A stretch of 64,000 nt of DNA from Allacma fusca. Its lineage: Eukaryota; Arthropoda; Collembola; Symphypleona; Sminthuridae. Position numbers and translations under genes: made by a program. The stretch covers positions 17,174,001-17,238,000 of the forward strand of contig OX359246.1 in assembly GCA_947179485.1 (NCBI GenBank), written 5' to 3'. Under the pieces are notes generated by a model. The model did no database searches. It was given only the letters and a program-made list of their open reading frames with translations, and was not told the origin of the DNA. Position 1 is the stretch's first letter. Each line of letters opens with the position of its first letter. This document shows positions 36,033 to 48,566 of this stretch, piece by piece.

Positions 36033-38161
36033 TTACATATTTTTATTCTCTACAAGCTCAGTTGTTTTTGTTTCGGAATCTTCATCTTCATTAGGTTGTG
36101 CACTGGTCTTGAACTGGACTAACACCACAACAAAGGTCAAGACCGAATGGAAGATCTAAATAAAATTCAAACCCCTTAATACGTTTTCAGTTCTAGAAAA
36201 TCTAAATCACAAAAGCATACTTTTTGGACGTTTTATTGTTGAATTTCCTATTTCTGAACTTACGGATGACATGAATGCCTTGTTTACAGCGAAGTACTCT
36301 CCAGCATTTAAAGTAACCGATGTGAATTCAATATCTTGTTTGAATTTTCCCAACTGCACCAGAGCACACGTTTGCAATTAGCATATTTTTATACTACGAA
36401 AAATGAGGGCGTTGGCCCTGCTTGCGTATGTATATTTTAAACATTTAAACGCTTATGAATGTATATGTTGCCATTCATTAATACTTTATGAAAATATTTT
36501 ATGAACAAATTTTGTTAAATGAAATAATTAATAAACCTGCCATGTTTTCGATGTTTGCAGAAAATTGCTGATACTCCAAGCCTTTCAAAAGTTTTACAGG
36601 TGTTTGGGACTGAAATAACAGAACAAGTAATTTTAAATACTTGCAGCACGGATAAACTCAGTCAATGACCATAAGGTCGTCCTAAAAATCAGCAATAAAA
36701 AATAAAAAATAATATAAAAAGTGGTGCTTTAATATGTAATAATCATTTGTATAGAAATTCATAACACATTGTACTATCATATATGATGTAATACACTAGG
36801 AAATAGTATACTGAGTCAATGTATGGCTACTTCTGTTGAGAAGCAGTGTCAATAAAGTCTTTATATATATATAAAGTGACTTGATTAGAAAAGTACGAAA
36901 AGTTGTCATAATACACTTCTGACATTACCTCTGTCTTCAATGAAGTAACAACGATGGTAAGCCAATAGAAAAAGCTCGTGTGACAGATAAGCTCCATCAA
37001 TGGCTCGATTGTTGAAGTCACATAATCCGTCAGATGTTCCCCGCTTCCATCCAAAATGAAAGAATTTCGAAGTAGCAATAAATAAATGTTTGAAATTGCA
37101 TTCGCAACCAAAATGAACACCTCAATAACAATTGAAACTCCCATGAGACTACTCAAATCCTCCAAGACTTCTTCCACTTGATGATAGCAATTTTTAATAT
37201 GATTTAATGATTTCAAAAGCTCTTCGTCGCTCAGATTTGTTTGCAGGGATTCTCGCTGGTCCCTGGGACCCGATATTGGGATCATCGGCACCGAGCTTTG
37301 TTTTGGAACTTGGCAGATGGCGCCACTATTGACACTATTTAGCTGAGTCGTTGTTTGCGCATCTTTTATTGACTGTAGGACAACTTTGAAGCGGTTATTT
37401 ACACTTTTTAAGCAAATGTCCAACGCAAATATGAAGTACAGCAGCAACATGCTTACCAAAACATGACTCATAACTGTCAAGTCCCAAAGTATGAAACCTC
37501 CAAGGAATAGAATTTGCTCAAGAATGGAAACGCCGTGGGACCCGTAGGATTTTTCGTACGTGCGAGTCAATGCATCAACATCGTTCCAAAGCTCAGATTC
37601 ATTTGCAATAAGAACCAGCAAGTAAAATAGGACACACCGACGGGAAAAGGCTCCGAGTAGCCTCACTGGCTTGTACTCCTTCCCGCGAAGGCTAATGACA
37701 GAGTTTTGAAACGTGACCGAGAGTTTGTGCCAGAGTTGAGGGTATTTTCTCGCAATGAACCTTCCCCGAAGGGTTAAGAAAATAAATCCGATGATATGAC
37801 CCTTTTGAGCCAAATTGATCAGAGCATCAGCAGTGGATGGGGTTGTGGTGAGCTCTTCATAATATAACTTGGATACGATGGAGCTAAGTCGGAAAGAGAT
37901 GTAACAAACGGCAAGGACAAACATCCAAACGTAGAAGGATGAGAGGGAGAAAAGGGCGTAAGTAACGTCGCTTCGATGGATCGTTATTGGCAGAAGTCCA
38001 AAAATAACGTTTAAAAATGTTAAGTGAAATCCATGACTTGTGAGGATTTCTTTGGCTTCTGAGCAACTTCCGTCGTTTTCAATGACAACCTCTAAGCAGC
38101 TTTTCTCGACTATTTTCCTAATTTTTGCGGGGTAATTTTTCCTCAAAACTTTCCCAATCAT
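36033..38161 (-). CDS. Gustatory receptor-like 7TM protein, subfamily D copy 4 (Gr-D4)
   Basis: Minus-strand exons 38161-36929, 36609-36541, 36353-36264 and 36155-36033 encode 504 aa if all junctions are phase 0. The last exon has SVLTFVVVLVQFK, the Gr TM7 signature, then an acidic 25-residue tail longer than in the other copies. Exon 3 (LNAGEYFAVNKAFMSS) aligns with the 30-codon exon of D1-D3. Exon 2 has 23 codons ending ...ENM. At that conserved junction the intron begins GCAGGT rather than GT, so a GC-AG intron is required to keep frame. The first in-frame GT, four bases later, would shift it. The exon 1 loop is longer (a stretch rich in Q, S and P). It is the most diverged D copy. It could be functional through GC-AG splicing or newly impaired. 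Confidence 0.8.
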
Positions 38162-38560
38162 ATTTAGTCAATTACAGAATCGTATTTTGAATCAGATGTT
38201 TTGCAATTATTATTGTTATTATTTTACCCAAAACTTAATGGAGGCTGCTTAGCCCACACTATTATTAACAACTGTTGGAGCTAATATTTAATACTAAGAA
38301 CAAAATATTCTGGTTTCAATTGGTTCCTTTTCCTTGGAAAAAAACATCATATGTTCAATGTCCTATTATGATTAGATTGCGACCACGTAAATAAAAAATA
38401 ACACGGAATAGCTATTAGCAAGGAATTCATTCCTGGAATCCGGTATTTTGGACGTAAATTTCTGCCATGTATGAAAAAAACACATTATCTTTTTGCATGA
38501 TCGAATAATTACCACAGCGTATGTACATGTGTATAAATCCTTAAAATATAGTAAACACTA

Positions 38561-38657
38561 GCACTGCACAGCCAGCTATTGCTGGCTTCGAAAGGCTTCA
38601 TAGTTAGTTGTTTCAGACGCATAGCACATGGCACAGAAATAGCTAACTGTGCAGTGT
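38561..38657. mobile_element. TA-flanked mini-MITE, family M2 copy 1
   Basis: The ends GCACTGCACAGCC and AACTGTGCAGTGT are inverted repeats flanked by TA on both sides. The element is only 97 bp. A sister copy lies at 39670-39748 with the same terminal words and AGCTATTG next to the TIR. Confidence 0.6.
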
Positions 38658-38945
38658 TACTATCTATATAAACATTAACGTACGACACAGAGAAAGGGCT
38701 AATGGATTAATCGGCTAGTATCAAAATATTCTAGACAAAATGTGGCTACTGAGATGCATAAACAAAGTTCGGTTTCGTTAATAGAAAATACACACCAATT
38801 GTTAATACACGCATGTTACATACCGCAAAAAAAAATCGGGTAAGGTAATTGGTACTCTCAATTGCAAACCAATAGGAGTTTCTACCCTTTAAGAGGGAGA
38901 GCAAAGATTTAATTTTCATCATCGTCAAATTACGTTATCAGATAA

Positions 38946-39025
38946 CGGATCAAGCCACCGCTTGCGTCGGCGGATAACCCCAATTTCCCAATGACAGCAC
39001 CGACGCAGTCTAGTGCCTTGATCCG
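38946..39025. repeat. Short imperfect hairpin repeat
   Basis: The arms CGGATCAAGCCAC...TGCGTCGG and CCGACGCA...GTGCCTTGATCCG pair over about 25 bases around a short loop. It may be a tiny MITE. No clear target duplication. Confidence 0.5.
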
Positions 39026-39669
39026 CCAGTATTAAAATTCTATTTAATAATGAAATAATTTTTTTCAAATAGAATATTTTTTAAAATAATGAACGTTGCT
39101 TCTGAAATACAAATTCGTATGATATAATCTAAGAGAACTTCTTTAAATACACAACTTGCAATTTGTACTCGCGAACCTAGAGGAATTAGGAGAGATTTAG
39201 CCAATAGCCTTAGTAAAGCCTATTTAATTACTCCAATATATTATAGTAATTAAAAATCAAAAAAATTAAAAAACATTTTCTAAAACATAATTACTTGTGT
39301 ATGTACATTCACCTTCGCCCATTATTTCACCTCGTTCGACAGTTTCAGTTACAACGACCTATATATTTTCTTTAGACTTAGTTCAACATACAGTAGCTCA
39401 TAAAAGTTCACCAAAACTTTGTCCCTGACATTTATTGACTGTCTTTGCAAATAATCCTCTAATAGGAAACCGTCTTCACTTTAATACAAATGTATAGCCA
39501 CTGATTATATTGCTAAAAATGTAGCCCGTGACAATATCCCCGCCCCTGGTACTGTATAGTGCTTTGATATTCCTCTCATCTAACAATAATTAAGTTGCAG
39601 AAAGAGTATATAGTCTCCGTGACGGTAAGAATCAAATTTTTGCGCACTCTTGATGCATCCACGACCATA

Positions 39670-39748
39670 GCACTGCGCCGCTAGCTATTGTATGTACCAT
39701 AAACATACATTTGCCTTGCTTAGCCAACAATAGTTGGCTGTGCAGTGC
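39670..39748. mobile_element. TA-flanked mini-MITE, family M2 copy 2
   Basis: 79 bp with ends GCACTGCGCCGCTAGC and GGCTGTGCAGTGC, flanked by TA. Same family as 38561-38657. Confidence 0.6.
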
Positions 39749-39795
39749 TAGTACCATACCTATACCAGTAAGCTTAGCCTTTATGGTAATTTGTA

Positions 39796-40740
39796 CTCCC
39801 GAACAGAGCTATGCAAAATACTTGGTCTTCGTTGACAAAATACAAAATAAAGTACTTGAAATAAAATATGGAAAATACAAAGTAAAATACTTCAGGTTAT
39901 ATTGCTAAAATACAAATGAAAATACAATACATGGTAGGTATTTCAAAATACTCAAATACAAAATACTGTATTTTAAATACAATACTTTCCTTAAAATACC
40001 CACCTACATACTGCTCACTCTTTTTGGTTTCTAGAACACAAACCTATTAGAACAGCCACTTCAAACACAATGCATATAAGACATGTGTAGTAACAAATTG
40101 TTCAACGGTTGCCGAATAGGTCAGTCCATTAAAATGTATTATATTATAAATCGTTTTGAATGTTAATGGAGTAGATTAATATAAAAGTTGTATTTACATA
40201 CTAGTAATTAGATGAATTTTCGAAATGATTATTATAAAAAATAGTTATTATCTGAAAATTAAATCGAGTCGGTCTTCGGCTTATATTAAATATCGTTGTT
40301 GCAGAGCAAAATGGTCTGTGCTGCACAAAAGCATGCGAGCGTAGACCATTCCGCCTCTTTAACGACGTAATGCAGTATCGAGAACCTGAAAATGTTAGAT
40401 GTAGTAAAGGGATTCATTCCAACGTATGTCATTCCAGTGCTAAAATGGAATTTGCACAGATATTTCACATCATACAAGCTGCATAAAATGTCAAAATAAG
40501 AAGTAATACTAGTGAAAACTATTTTGAGCCAAATACTTTATTTGAAATACAATTCACATGTCAACAGAAAGTAAGTAAATAACAAATACTTTTGTACTTA
40601 CTGGTCCTCAAAATACTACGTACAAAATACTTGCTCACTGCTCACCAACATTGAAATACAAAATACAAAATACTTTGTGGTCTGAAAATACGTATTTTAA
40701 AATACTGTATTTTAAAATACTGCATAGCTCTGCTCCCGAA
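39796..40740. mobile_element. hAT-like non-autonomous element HL7 with perfect TIR and TSD
   Basis: The element runs 39804-40732 (929 bp). The ends CAGAGCTATGCA and TGCATAGCTCTG are a 12-bp perfect inverted repeat. Identical 8-bp duplications ctcccgaa lie at 39796-39803 and 40733-40740 and fit nTnnnnAn. Both arms are full of AAAATAC / GTATTTT words, while the central part (about 40020-40520) lacks them. There is no transposase frame. Its terminal CAGAGCT is shared with HL3 although the internal words differ. Confidence 0.88.
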
Positions 40741-42115
40741 CCTTAAGAGAGTGAGAGCGAAGTTTTAAAATTCATTTTTTGTTCGTGCCATCACGGTCGT
40801 TTTATTATAAAGGATAATTACCGTACGGTGTCATCATTTTGCATATTTTTGTGATATTGGTTGGGGTTCCCTGGAATCAGAATCACATTCTATGCAAAAA
40901 CGTTTTTGTGCTTAAGTAAACGGCTTAAGTTTAAGTACATTCAAACTTTGATAGGGATGTTACCATAGAACTGGACTAAGCATTTTACATTTACTGGTAT
41001 GTATTCTGAAATTACATGTGTATACGTTGTAATAATTGTAAGGAAGTAAAATACAAACACTATATCTCCATTTTCGAAATTTTGTAAAATACTTAATCAA
41101 AAAATAGGCTTTATGGGCGTAAATACTTATTTAGAACGAGTGAATTTGTGCTGTTCATTCTTAAACTGAGCTGGTACTTTAAATCCTTTTTAATAACGTT
41201 TTAGACTCACAATCAGCCTACTGTGATGATTGATGAAACCCGCAACACGTGTTTTCTATTCTCTGCCTCATTCAAACAGGATTGGGATTCAAGTCATATC
41301 TAATCTTTTAGGAACTGCAGCGGTAGTGATACCCATAGTGATATGATAGGTTCGTCGTAATATGGCAACAAAATTCTTCGTTTGAAATCCTGCATTCTGT
41401 CATGCTTTCTTTCTCGATGGAAACAAACCTCTTGCATCTCCAGCAACATCGTAACTGCTCCCGTGACATCTGTAGAGCTCCACTTAATGATCTCTCTTAA
41501 TAGTCATAAATCATAATTTAATTCAATCAGTGGCTCCGCTTGTTGTCAGCTCAATGTCTGGTTCAAGGATTGGATTAGAATGTTTAATGAAGCTGAGGAT
41601 AGTGAGGATTGAGCCCAGCTTACTTTGATCCTGATAACACAAAATACGCTTAGGGAACTACGGTGATACATTCGCTTTAGTTTTGTTCACCCTGAGATTG
41701 CTCTTTTGCCAAATCCGGCTGTCAGGATGAGTAAAGAATGCAGAAGTAGGTAATACTTTGATAAGGGCTTATCAGTTAAAATACTTTTATTACTTTTTGT
41801 AATTTCAGGAGCGGGTGTTATGTACCAACTCCAGCCTTTCAAGTTTCGTGTCAAAAATGATACATATTATCACAAGCTCATGTACTTATGCATGTACCTA
41901 CTTTGGTCCAAAAAGCCTTAACCTAACCTGTAATCTGAGTTATGAATCTGTACAAAAAAGCTTTGCTGGATCTATTCACAATTTGCTCTTTCCACATCAA
42001 AGTCACCTGTGACTTTCCTTCGGGATTTTGAAATCCAGTGAGTCCCTGTTTCTTAAATCCATTATTTTCATCTAGTCTTTTGAGTATCCCAACTGTATTT
42101 ATTTTAAAGTGCACA

Positions 42116-44818
42116 ATGTCAGCACTGAAGAAGGGCAAGGACTCTCAAGATGACTACGAAAATAATAATAATTACATGAGCGTGTAAGCAAGGACAAACT
42201 TGTAAAACCGTATTTTGAAGTCATAGTTACTTAATTGACAATTTAATTCGGGAAGCAACTAGCAAAAAGTTTATATTTTTTCTAACAGCCCCCTCAATGA
42301 CAATGGAAAGGTTGAGCTGGAGACGGAGGAAGAAAAATTCCAACGGAAGATCTCACTTTGGATTGTGTACGCCACAGTCTTCATCCAATGTTTAGGAGCT
42401 TCCATAGTTATCACCCCACTATGGCCCTATTTACAAAAGGTTACATTCTACATGAACCCAGTTTAACTTCGCTGTAAGAGAATCTCTGAAATCCACAAAA
42501 TTGGACATGATTACATGCCCTTGTAAAAAAAATTGGAATTTGTCCATAGATTTTTCCTTACATAAATTTTCTTCTATCCTCTGGTAGTGAGAGGATGAGC
42601 CTGTAAAGAATACGTAAAAAATTAATTGCTTGTACTAAATGTGGGGAATAATACAAAATATATATTTTTATAAAATAAACATAGATATTTTTGTATGTGA
42701 CAAAAAATTAAACTATTTATACAGTTAGACAACGACGCCAGCAAGGAATGGTTCGGAGCAATAGTTGCAGCCAATCCCCTCGGGCAGTTATTATTCTCGC
42801 CTGTGATTGGCTGGTGGTGCAACCGCCTGAGGTCTATAAGAGTCCCATCGCTCTTTTGCTTGGGTCTCTTCATTTTTGCAAACGTTTGGTATGCCTTGTT
42901 ACCATTGCATGGTAGCCACGTGAAGCACTTTATGTTCACAGCGCGGTTCCTTGTTGGTGTCAGCTCAGGTGAGGGTTCCAAAAATTTGAGAGTAATACTT
43001 TTAGTGTAGTTAAAGCCCCCTTAAAATATTGTTTTTAATGGTAATGGTAACTAAAGTATGATTACTTTAAATATAGGTAGCGTCGCTGCTTGCAGAACGT
43101 ACTTGTCACAAGGGACTTTAATAGCGGAACGAACAGGATCCATTTCGACGTTTTCGCTCTGCCAATCGTTAGGATTTATTTTGGGGCCCAGTATGTATAA
43201 TTATAATTACCAGGATTTATACTTCATTGGTTTATATTTTAAAGAATGTTTTAATACCAGTTTTTTTTTAAATGTGTATATATTTTTTTATATCAACAGT
43301 TGCCCAAGTAGCGTTGACATTCATCGGCGATGAGGGCTACCCAATCCATGGGAAATTGAGTTTGTCAATGTATACAGCATCGAGCTGGATAGCTGCAATT
43401 GCAGGCGCTCTCAACGTCGTTCTGTACTTCCCAAAATTTTTCCAGGAGTCGAACGTGGCTGAGAGAGAAATATTGGCGCAAGTTAATTCCGATGGGGATA
43501 TTGGGAAGGATGTGACGTCCAAAAGTAATTCGATACAGTGTGGGGATAGGTCTTTAATCTTGTTTACTCAAATGTTTTCGAAGATGTTTAATATATTTTT
43601 TGATTACTAAAGAGGAAGAAATCAATTGGTCGAAAATTCCACCGGATTACATCGGAATTTTTCCTATTGTTTCGGGATTCTTCTTCATCTTCTTTGGTTA
43701 CTCACTGCTGGAGACGTAAGGGTAGAGAGTATTTCAAATAATGATCAGTTAACAAACAAAGCTTCGTATGAATCAAAAATTATTTGGGGTATTTTTTAAA
43801 TGAAACGTGTGAGAATCGTATGATTTTTCAGACTTGCTACGCCTGTAATGATCGATCAATTTGGAATGGATAATGCTCAAGCCATTAAAACTATAGGAGT
43901 GTCTACTGCAATCTCATCGGTGGTTGCTTTAGCATGCTTTTTTACCATCCCTGCTCTTTGCAAAAGGTAATGTACATCGGACAGTGTTTTAATAAACACT
44001 TTCGTTGTAATAGATATAGTTGATAGATATTGTTGGAATAATTTGATATAATGATGATAATTGATATAATTTGATCACACACATGCTTTATTCAGATTTG
44101 ATGAAAGAAAGATCCTAATAGGCCTTGGACTAGTACCAACATTGCTAGGACGTGTTTTCTTTTTCCCTTTTGGTGGTCCGATTGCACCGATGCGTATCGA
44201 AGGCTGCATGATGAATACAACCACTCTCACGGATCTTGCAAATAAAGCCGCCTGTAGTAATGTCCCTAATGCAGTGTGGTCAGTTCTCCAGCACGGATGC
44301 CCCAAGGAACAAACTTGGTGTTTTGAAATCCCTGCACTCAGCGAGATCGCTCTCGGGATCGGCTACGCAATCTGCACCATCGGGTACCCATATTCCGTTG
44401 TCCTCCTCCAAACTATATTCTCGAAGATGGTGGGACCTCGACCTCAGGTCAGATTTGAGCTTGTTCTTTCAAATTTGTTATAAGTATACGTAGTAGTTAT
44501 TTTTGTTTAGCAATTCAGACATGCAGATATGTTACAAACGATTAACTAATTCCTGTTCAATGTAACCATTTCAAAAATACTTACGAAGTTTGTTACTTGA
44601 AATGACACGAATTTGTTTTGTTACAGGGAGTTTGGATGGGATTCCTGACTGGAATTAGTAGCTTGGCAAGAGTTGTGGGACCTTTTTTTGTGACGTTCAT
44701 TTACACAAAGTATGGAACTATTGCTACGTCAGGAGCTGTCACTGGATTAATATTCGTCTCTTTCGTCTGTATTCTGGTCGTTTACAAACGTCTCGTCCCT
44801 ATTAAGATTCCTTACTGA
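42116..44818 (+). CDS. MFSD8: MFSD8/CLN7-like major facilitator transporter (nine exons)
   Basis: Exons 42116-42183, 42289-42439, 42725-42968, 43077-43190, 43300-43524, 43613-43715, 43832-43966, 44096-44447 and 44627-44818 join in frame to 527 aa, close to the usual MFSD8 length. Twelve membrane segments are expected. Diagnostic parts are the A-loop after TM2 (SPVIGWWCNRLRSIRVPS), RTYLSQGTLIAERTGSIS, CQSLGFILGP, MYTASSWIAAIAGALN, a luminal Cys-rich loop ending GCPKEQTWCFEIPALSEIA, GPRPQGVWMGFLTGISSLARVVGP, and a C-terminal VVYKRLVPI. MFSD8 is a lysosomal membrane protein reported as a chloride channel and linked to CLN7 disease in humans. An acidic cytosolic N-terminus precedes TM1. All junctions are GT-AG. 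It is unrelated to the flanking receptors. Another member of the same MFS subfamily is possible. Confidence 0.85.
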
Positions 44819-47800
44819 AACTTTTGTTGCTGCATTTAATAATTATTATTATAGAACGTCAAGGGAATGCTAACTGTATGAACTTGCGTATTCTGATTTT
44901 ATACTGTATTTATTAAGGGTTTCATTTGCAGTTCTTAAAGTCCCAATCGATCAATCCGTAAGCATGTAGAATTTCCATCTGGAGGAAAATTTTTATTTCG
45001 TACTTCAAAGTTATTACACGTAAAACTGATTTATTTTAATGCAACAGTTTTGCTTTGAACTGTGTTTTCAATAGTCAGAATTGTCATGATGTATTGTCTG
45101 TGTATAGTCGGGAAAATTACTTGTTTGGGTCCCCGTTGTAATAATTATGTATTCAACTTATCCCTTGTATTTTTCTTTCATTGTACGTAATTTCTTTTTT
45201 ACAGCAATTTGAATAATTTAATTGGAATAATTTATCCCATTATCTATAAATGTAGTGCATATAAATGTTTCTTAAGTTCTGTAAATTACAAACACTTTAT
45301 AAGTTGACCGGTTCAATTTTTGTGCTATACTGTTGAATATTTTGAGGATTGTAAATAGATATTGATAAAATTGCTTAAATGCGTAAATTGGACATGTGTC
45401 TTTAATCCGGCATGCCCAATAGTAAAGATACGGACAATGAATTTATTCAGTAAATATAAAGATTTTGTCGAGGCTTAGGCTTCCACGATTGGATGCCAAA
45501 AATTGTATGAACTTAAAAACTGGACAATCAAGGAAGTTGCGTATCGACCTTGGGATACAGTATAATAGCCTCACTGATTTTTCTGCAACTAACCTATGGT
45601 AATGTTGAGCTTACGTGCGGAGTTTCTGTAAAATATTGAAGAAAAACAAATAAAACAAGCTTTATAAAAAAAAATACAGATAAAATTGTCATCCCTAAAT
45701 GTTTCTTGAGTGGCTAAAAACATTCGTGCTTTAAAAAACCAACACTGGGCTGGACTTATAATTTCCCCCATTGAATTGTAAAGTACCAGAGAGTACATAG
45801 GGAATATTAATATATCGAAGTGGCAACCCCAGCCAAGGAGACCATCAGTCAATTTGCATCTTAGCTTTTGTGCCTTGTCTGAGAGATAGTCTTCCTCTTC
45901 CCACAAAATTTAACCTCTAATTATGCAAAGGATGACACAGCTCCGGGCATATCAATGGGATTCAGTAAAGGACACGATCAAATCAATTTAAAATGCTTAA
46001 ATGGCTGATGGCACAATCCCTTTCATAACGGTCCTTACACTTGTAAAGGAATTAAGCCTGTCTTCCCTGATCGTAGCTGTACACAAATAATGACACAAAA
46101 TCAAAATCCCACTTTGGATTAAATTAATAATAATACGTGCCTCATACGTAGATTCATATCCAAACGGAGGTTTAAGTTACAGTTAATTAATTATAAATCC
46201 ACCTGTAATTCAAAGTCACTATGAGGATGAGCTCAAGACAAGACTCTTCAGCCTAACCCTGATATTATTCTCATTGATCTTGTGTTCCACTCACAATGAA
46301 TATATAGCCTTCGTATCCGTACTTAATGATGATAATTGTTTTACAACTTCCCATCCTCGTGCACTTTCAAAGAACTTCATAACTTATTTCGTTAATTATT
46401 GTTATGTCATTTGTCTCTAGTCCCCAAAACATACATTTTTCCCTCCCTGAAATCCATTTAAGGGTTCAAGAGCAATATTGTGCTACAAGCTACAATATTT
46501 TGCTTACTGGCTAGACTGTGGACATTTTTAGCAGATATTTGAAGACTAGCACAGATGTAATGAAAAACCCAAATGAACCGTAAGAGTTCGTACACGGTGC
46601 TGATGCAATGGGATACGTCACTTTTAACAATTCACATGCACAAAGCTCATTAAACAATAATACCACTATAAACAACAACCACTATAATAAATATATGTAC
46701 ATTTATGAAAGCTATTTTCACTTACAGGCTAAAGTTCAATTTCCTATAATTTTTCTGCCGATACAAACATGTTCGTATAAGTTACTGCTCCTTTCATTGC
46801 ACATGCCATTATATTGGGCTCAGAACGGTCCAGGTCAGAAGTGTTTATAAATGATACCTATCACTTGTAAGTATCTCATATGTGATATGGATGTATGGAA
46901 TACGTTCTTTTTTAGGATCGACACCCATTTACTCACAACAATAAACTACGTATATGCATATATTTATATGTCTATGTGCATAAACGTAATTAATTTACCA
47001 TGTGCATGATGCTCAAATACATTAACTCAAGTCGAATACGCTAACATCCTCTAATTTGATACCCTTTTTATTTGACTTGACATTGTAATACAAACAGACA
47101 GGCATGAAATCTCACACAGGCTTGCAAGAGTTGCTTATGTTTAACATGTGTTAATGTAGTACATAATATGATTGTACTGTGCACACACACAAACACACAC
47201 ACACACACACACACACACTTACAATTAAATCTCACTGTCACAGCCAAGCACTCAGGAATAGGGGGGACATGTGGGACACCAAAGCTAATTATTTAAATTC
47301 AGTAAAATAAGGTAGGATCAGCAATTCTACTTATATGAGCTGGCGGGAGAAAAGTTACATATATCTAAATATATATATATATACAGTATATCTACGTTTG
47401 CATAAAGCTGCTATGTGAGTAATTAAAATTAATCACTTAAATATTTTGTCCCCCCCTACTTTTTTTTTAGATGTTCCAGAATGACTGATCATAGCTTCCC
47501 TCCTCCTCGAAGAAACATTTAGCCCTTATAAATTTATTCTCCTATAATATTATTATATCACAGCAAATGTATATAATGACAACAGAACTCCCTAGGTATT
47601 TTTCTTCGTAAAAGTGCTCCTTCAAAAAGATATCTTATATCAAGAGTACAACGTGCGTTAGGTCCACATGTATTCAAATAAATAGTATATCTATACATAC
47701 ATACTCCCACTATACACTCGTATGATCTCCCTCCTGAAGATTTTACCGACCTTAGTGTAAAATCCATTGACCATGTACAAAAGCATAATTTCACTCTCAT

Positions 47801-48566
47801 GAGATATTATGCATGCTTTTGTGTCGTCCAAGCAGACTTGAGCACGTATAAAGATGTTATGTAAAAGACAGATTGTAAATCCTGTAGGGAATGCTAATTG
47901 GGAACTACTGTACATATGTACATTCATCTGAACAGCCGCCGGAGCAAGGTGCCTGTACTAATAAATAGCTTAAACTTGAGAGATCTTAAGTACAGTCACT
48001 TATTGTTAGGGCCGACGAAATCGTTCAAGGTAAATTTTCGCTTCGTTTCCCTTTCAAAGACTGTATTACATCATTGGTATGGATTCATTTGATCATTGAG
48101 TAAGATTTTGCCGGCATTGTCATTTCCATACTCAACGGACGGAAAAGGAACGTGTGACTTCCTCCTGTGTGTGTTCCTTTCATTCTCTTATCTCCTTGCA
48201 TCTTTGTCTCTCCTGTTAATTACACCCGTAACATTTCTGTTAATTTTTTTCAACAACTGTTGATTGTGAGTGAGAACATTGTACACACGCGCCTGAGGCT
48301 ATCAAGACACAGTTAATGCCTACAAGTATAGCTATTGTCCCAGGTATTGGGGAATACTCAGTCGACCCAAGAATTATGACATAAATCTTGTCTATGCATT
48401 TTAAATCCTCCAAACATTCATTGAAGCCCTTTGAAGGAAGTGGTTTCAGAATATTAAAATATTTAAAGTGCGAAATACTCGTGTGCCAGAATTTATTTTA
48501 TAGGATTCATTCCCAACGTTGTAATTATTAAATTTATTTGGAAATTATTTTAAGTGAAAGAAAAAA
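44819..48566. other. 3.7-kb intergenic stretch, one CA microsatellite
   Basis: No splice-bounded exon was identified. A CA dinucleotide run, interrupted once by AA, lies at 47181-47218. An open frame of 105 codons on the minus strand near 45589-45906 lacks splice context or family similarity. The last 100 bases hold the short 5' flank of the esterase gene. Confidence 0.45.
47181..47218. repeat. (CA)n microsatellite
   Basis: Thirty-eight bases of CA/AC dinucleotides with one interruption. Confidence 0.9.

Larger units (their letters stand above)
38162..42115. other. 4-kb gene-free stretch with three small mobile elements
   Basis: No exon is supported. It contains two related TA-flanked mini-elements (38561-38657 and 39670-39748), a hairpin repeat (38946-39025) and the hAT-like element HL7 (39804-40732). 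From 40741 to 42115 I see only AT-rich sequence leading to the MFSD8-like gene. Confidence 0.45.

Noticed and set aside
45589-45906. 105-codon minus-strand frame (MWEEEDYLSDKAQ...)
   Set aside because: It is long for this region, but I found no partner exon, no family and no promoter; AT-rich codon use suggests chance.
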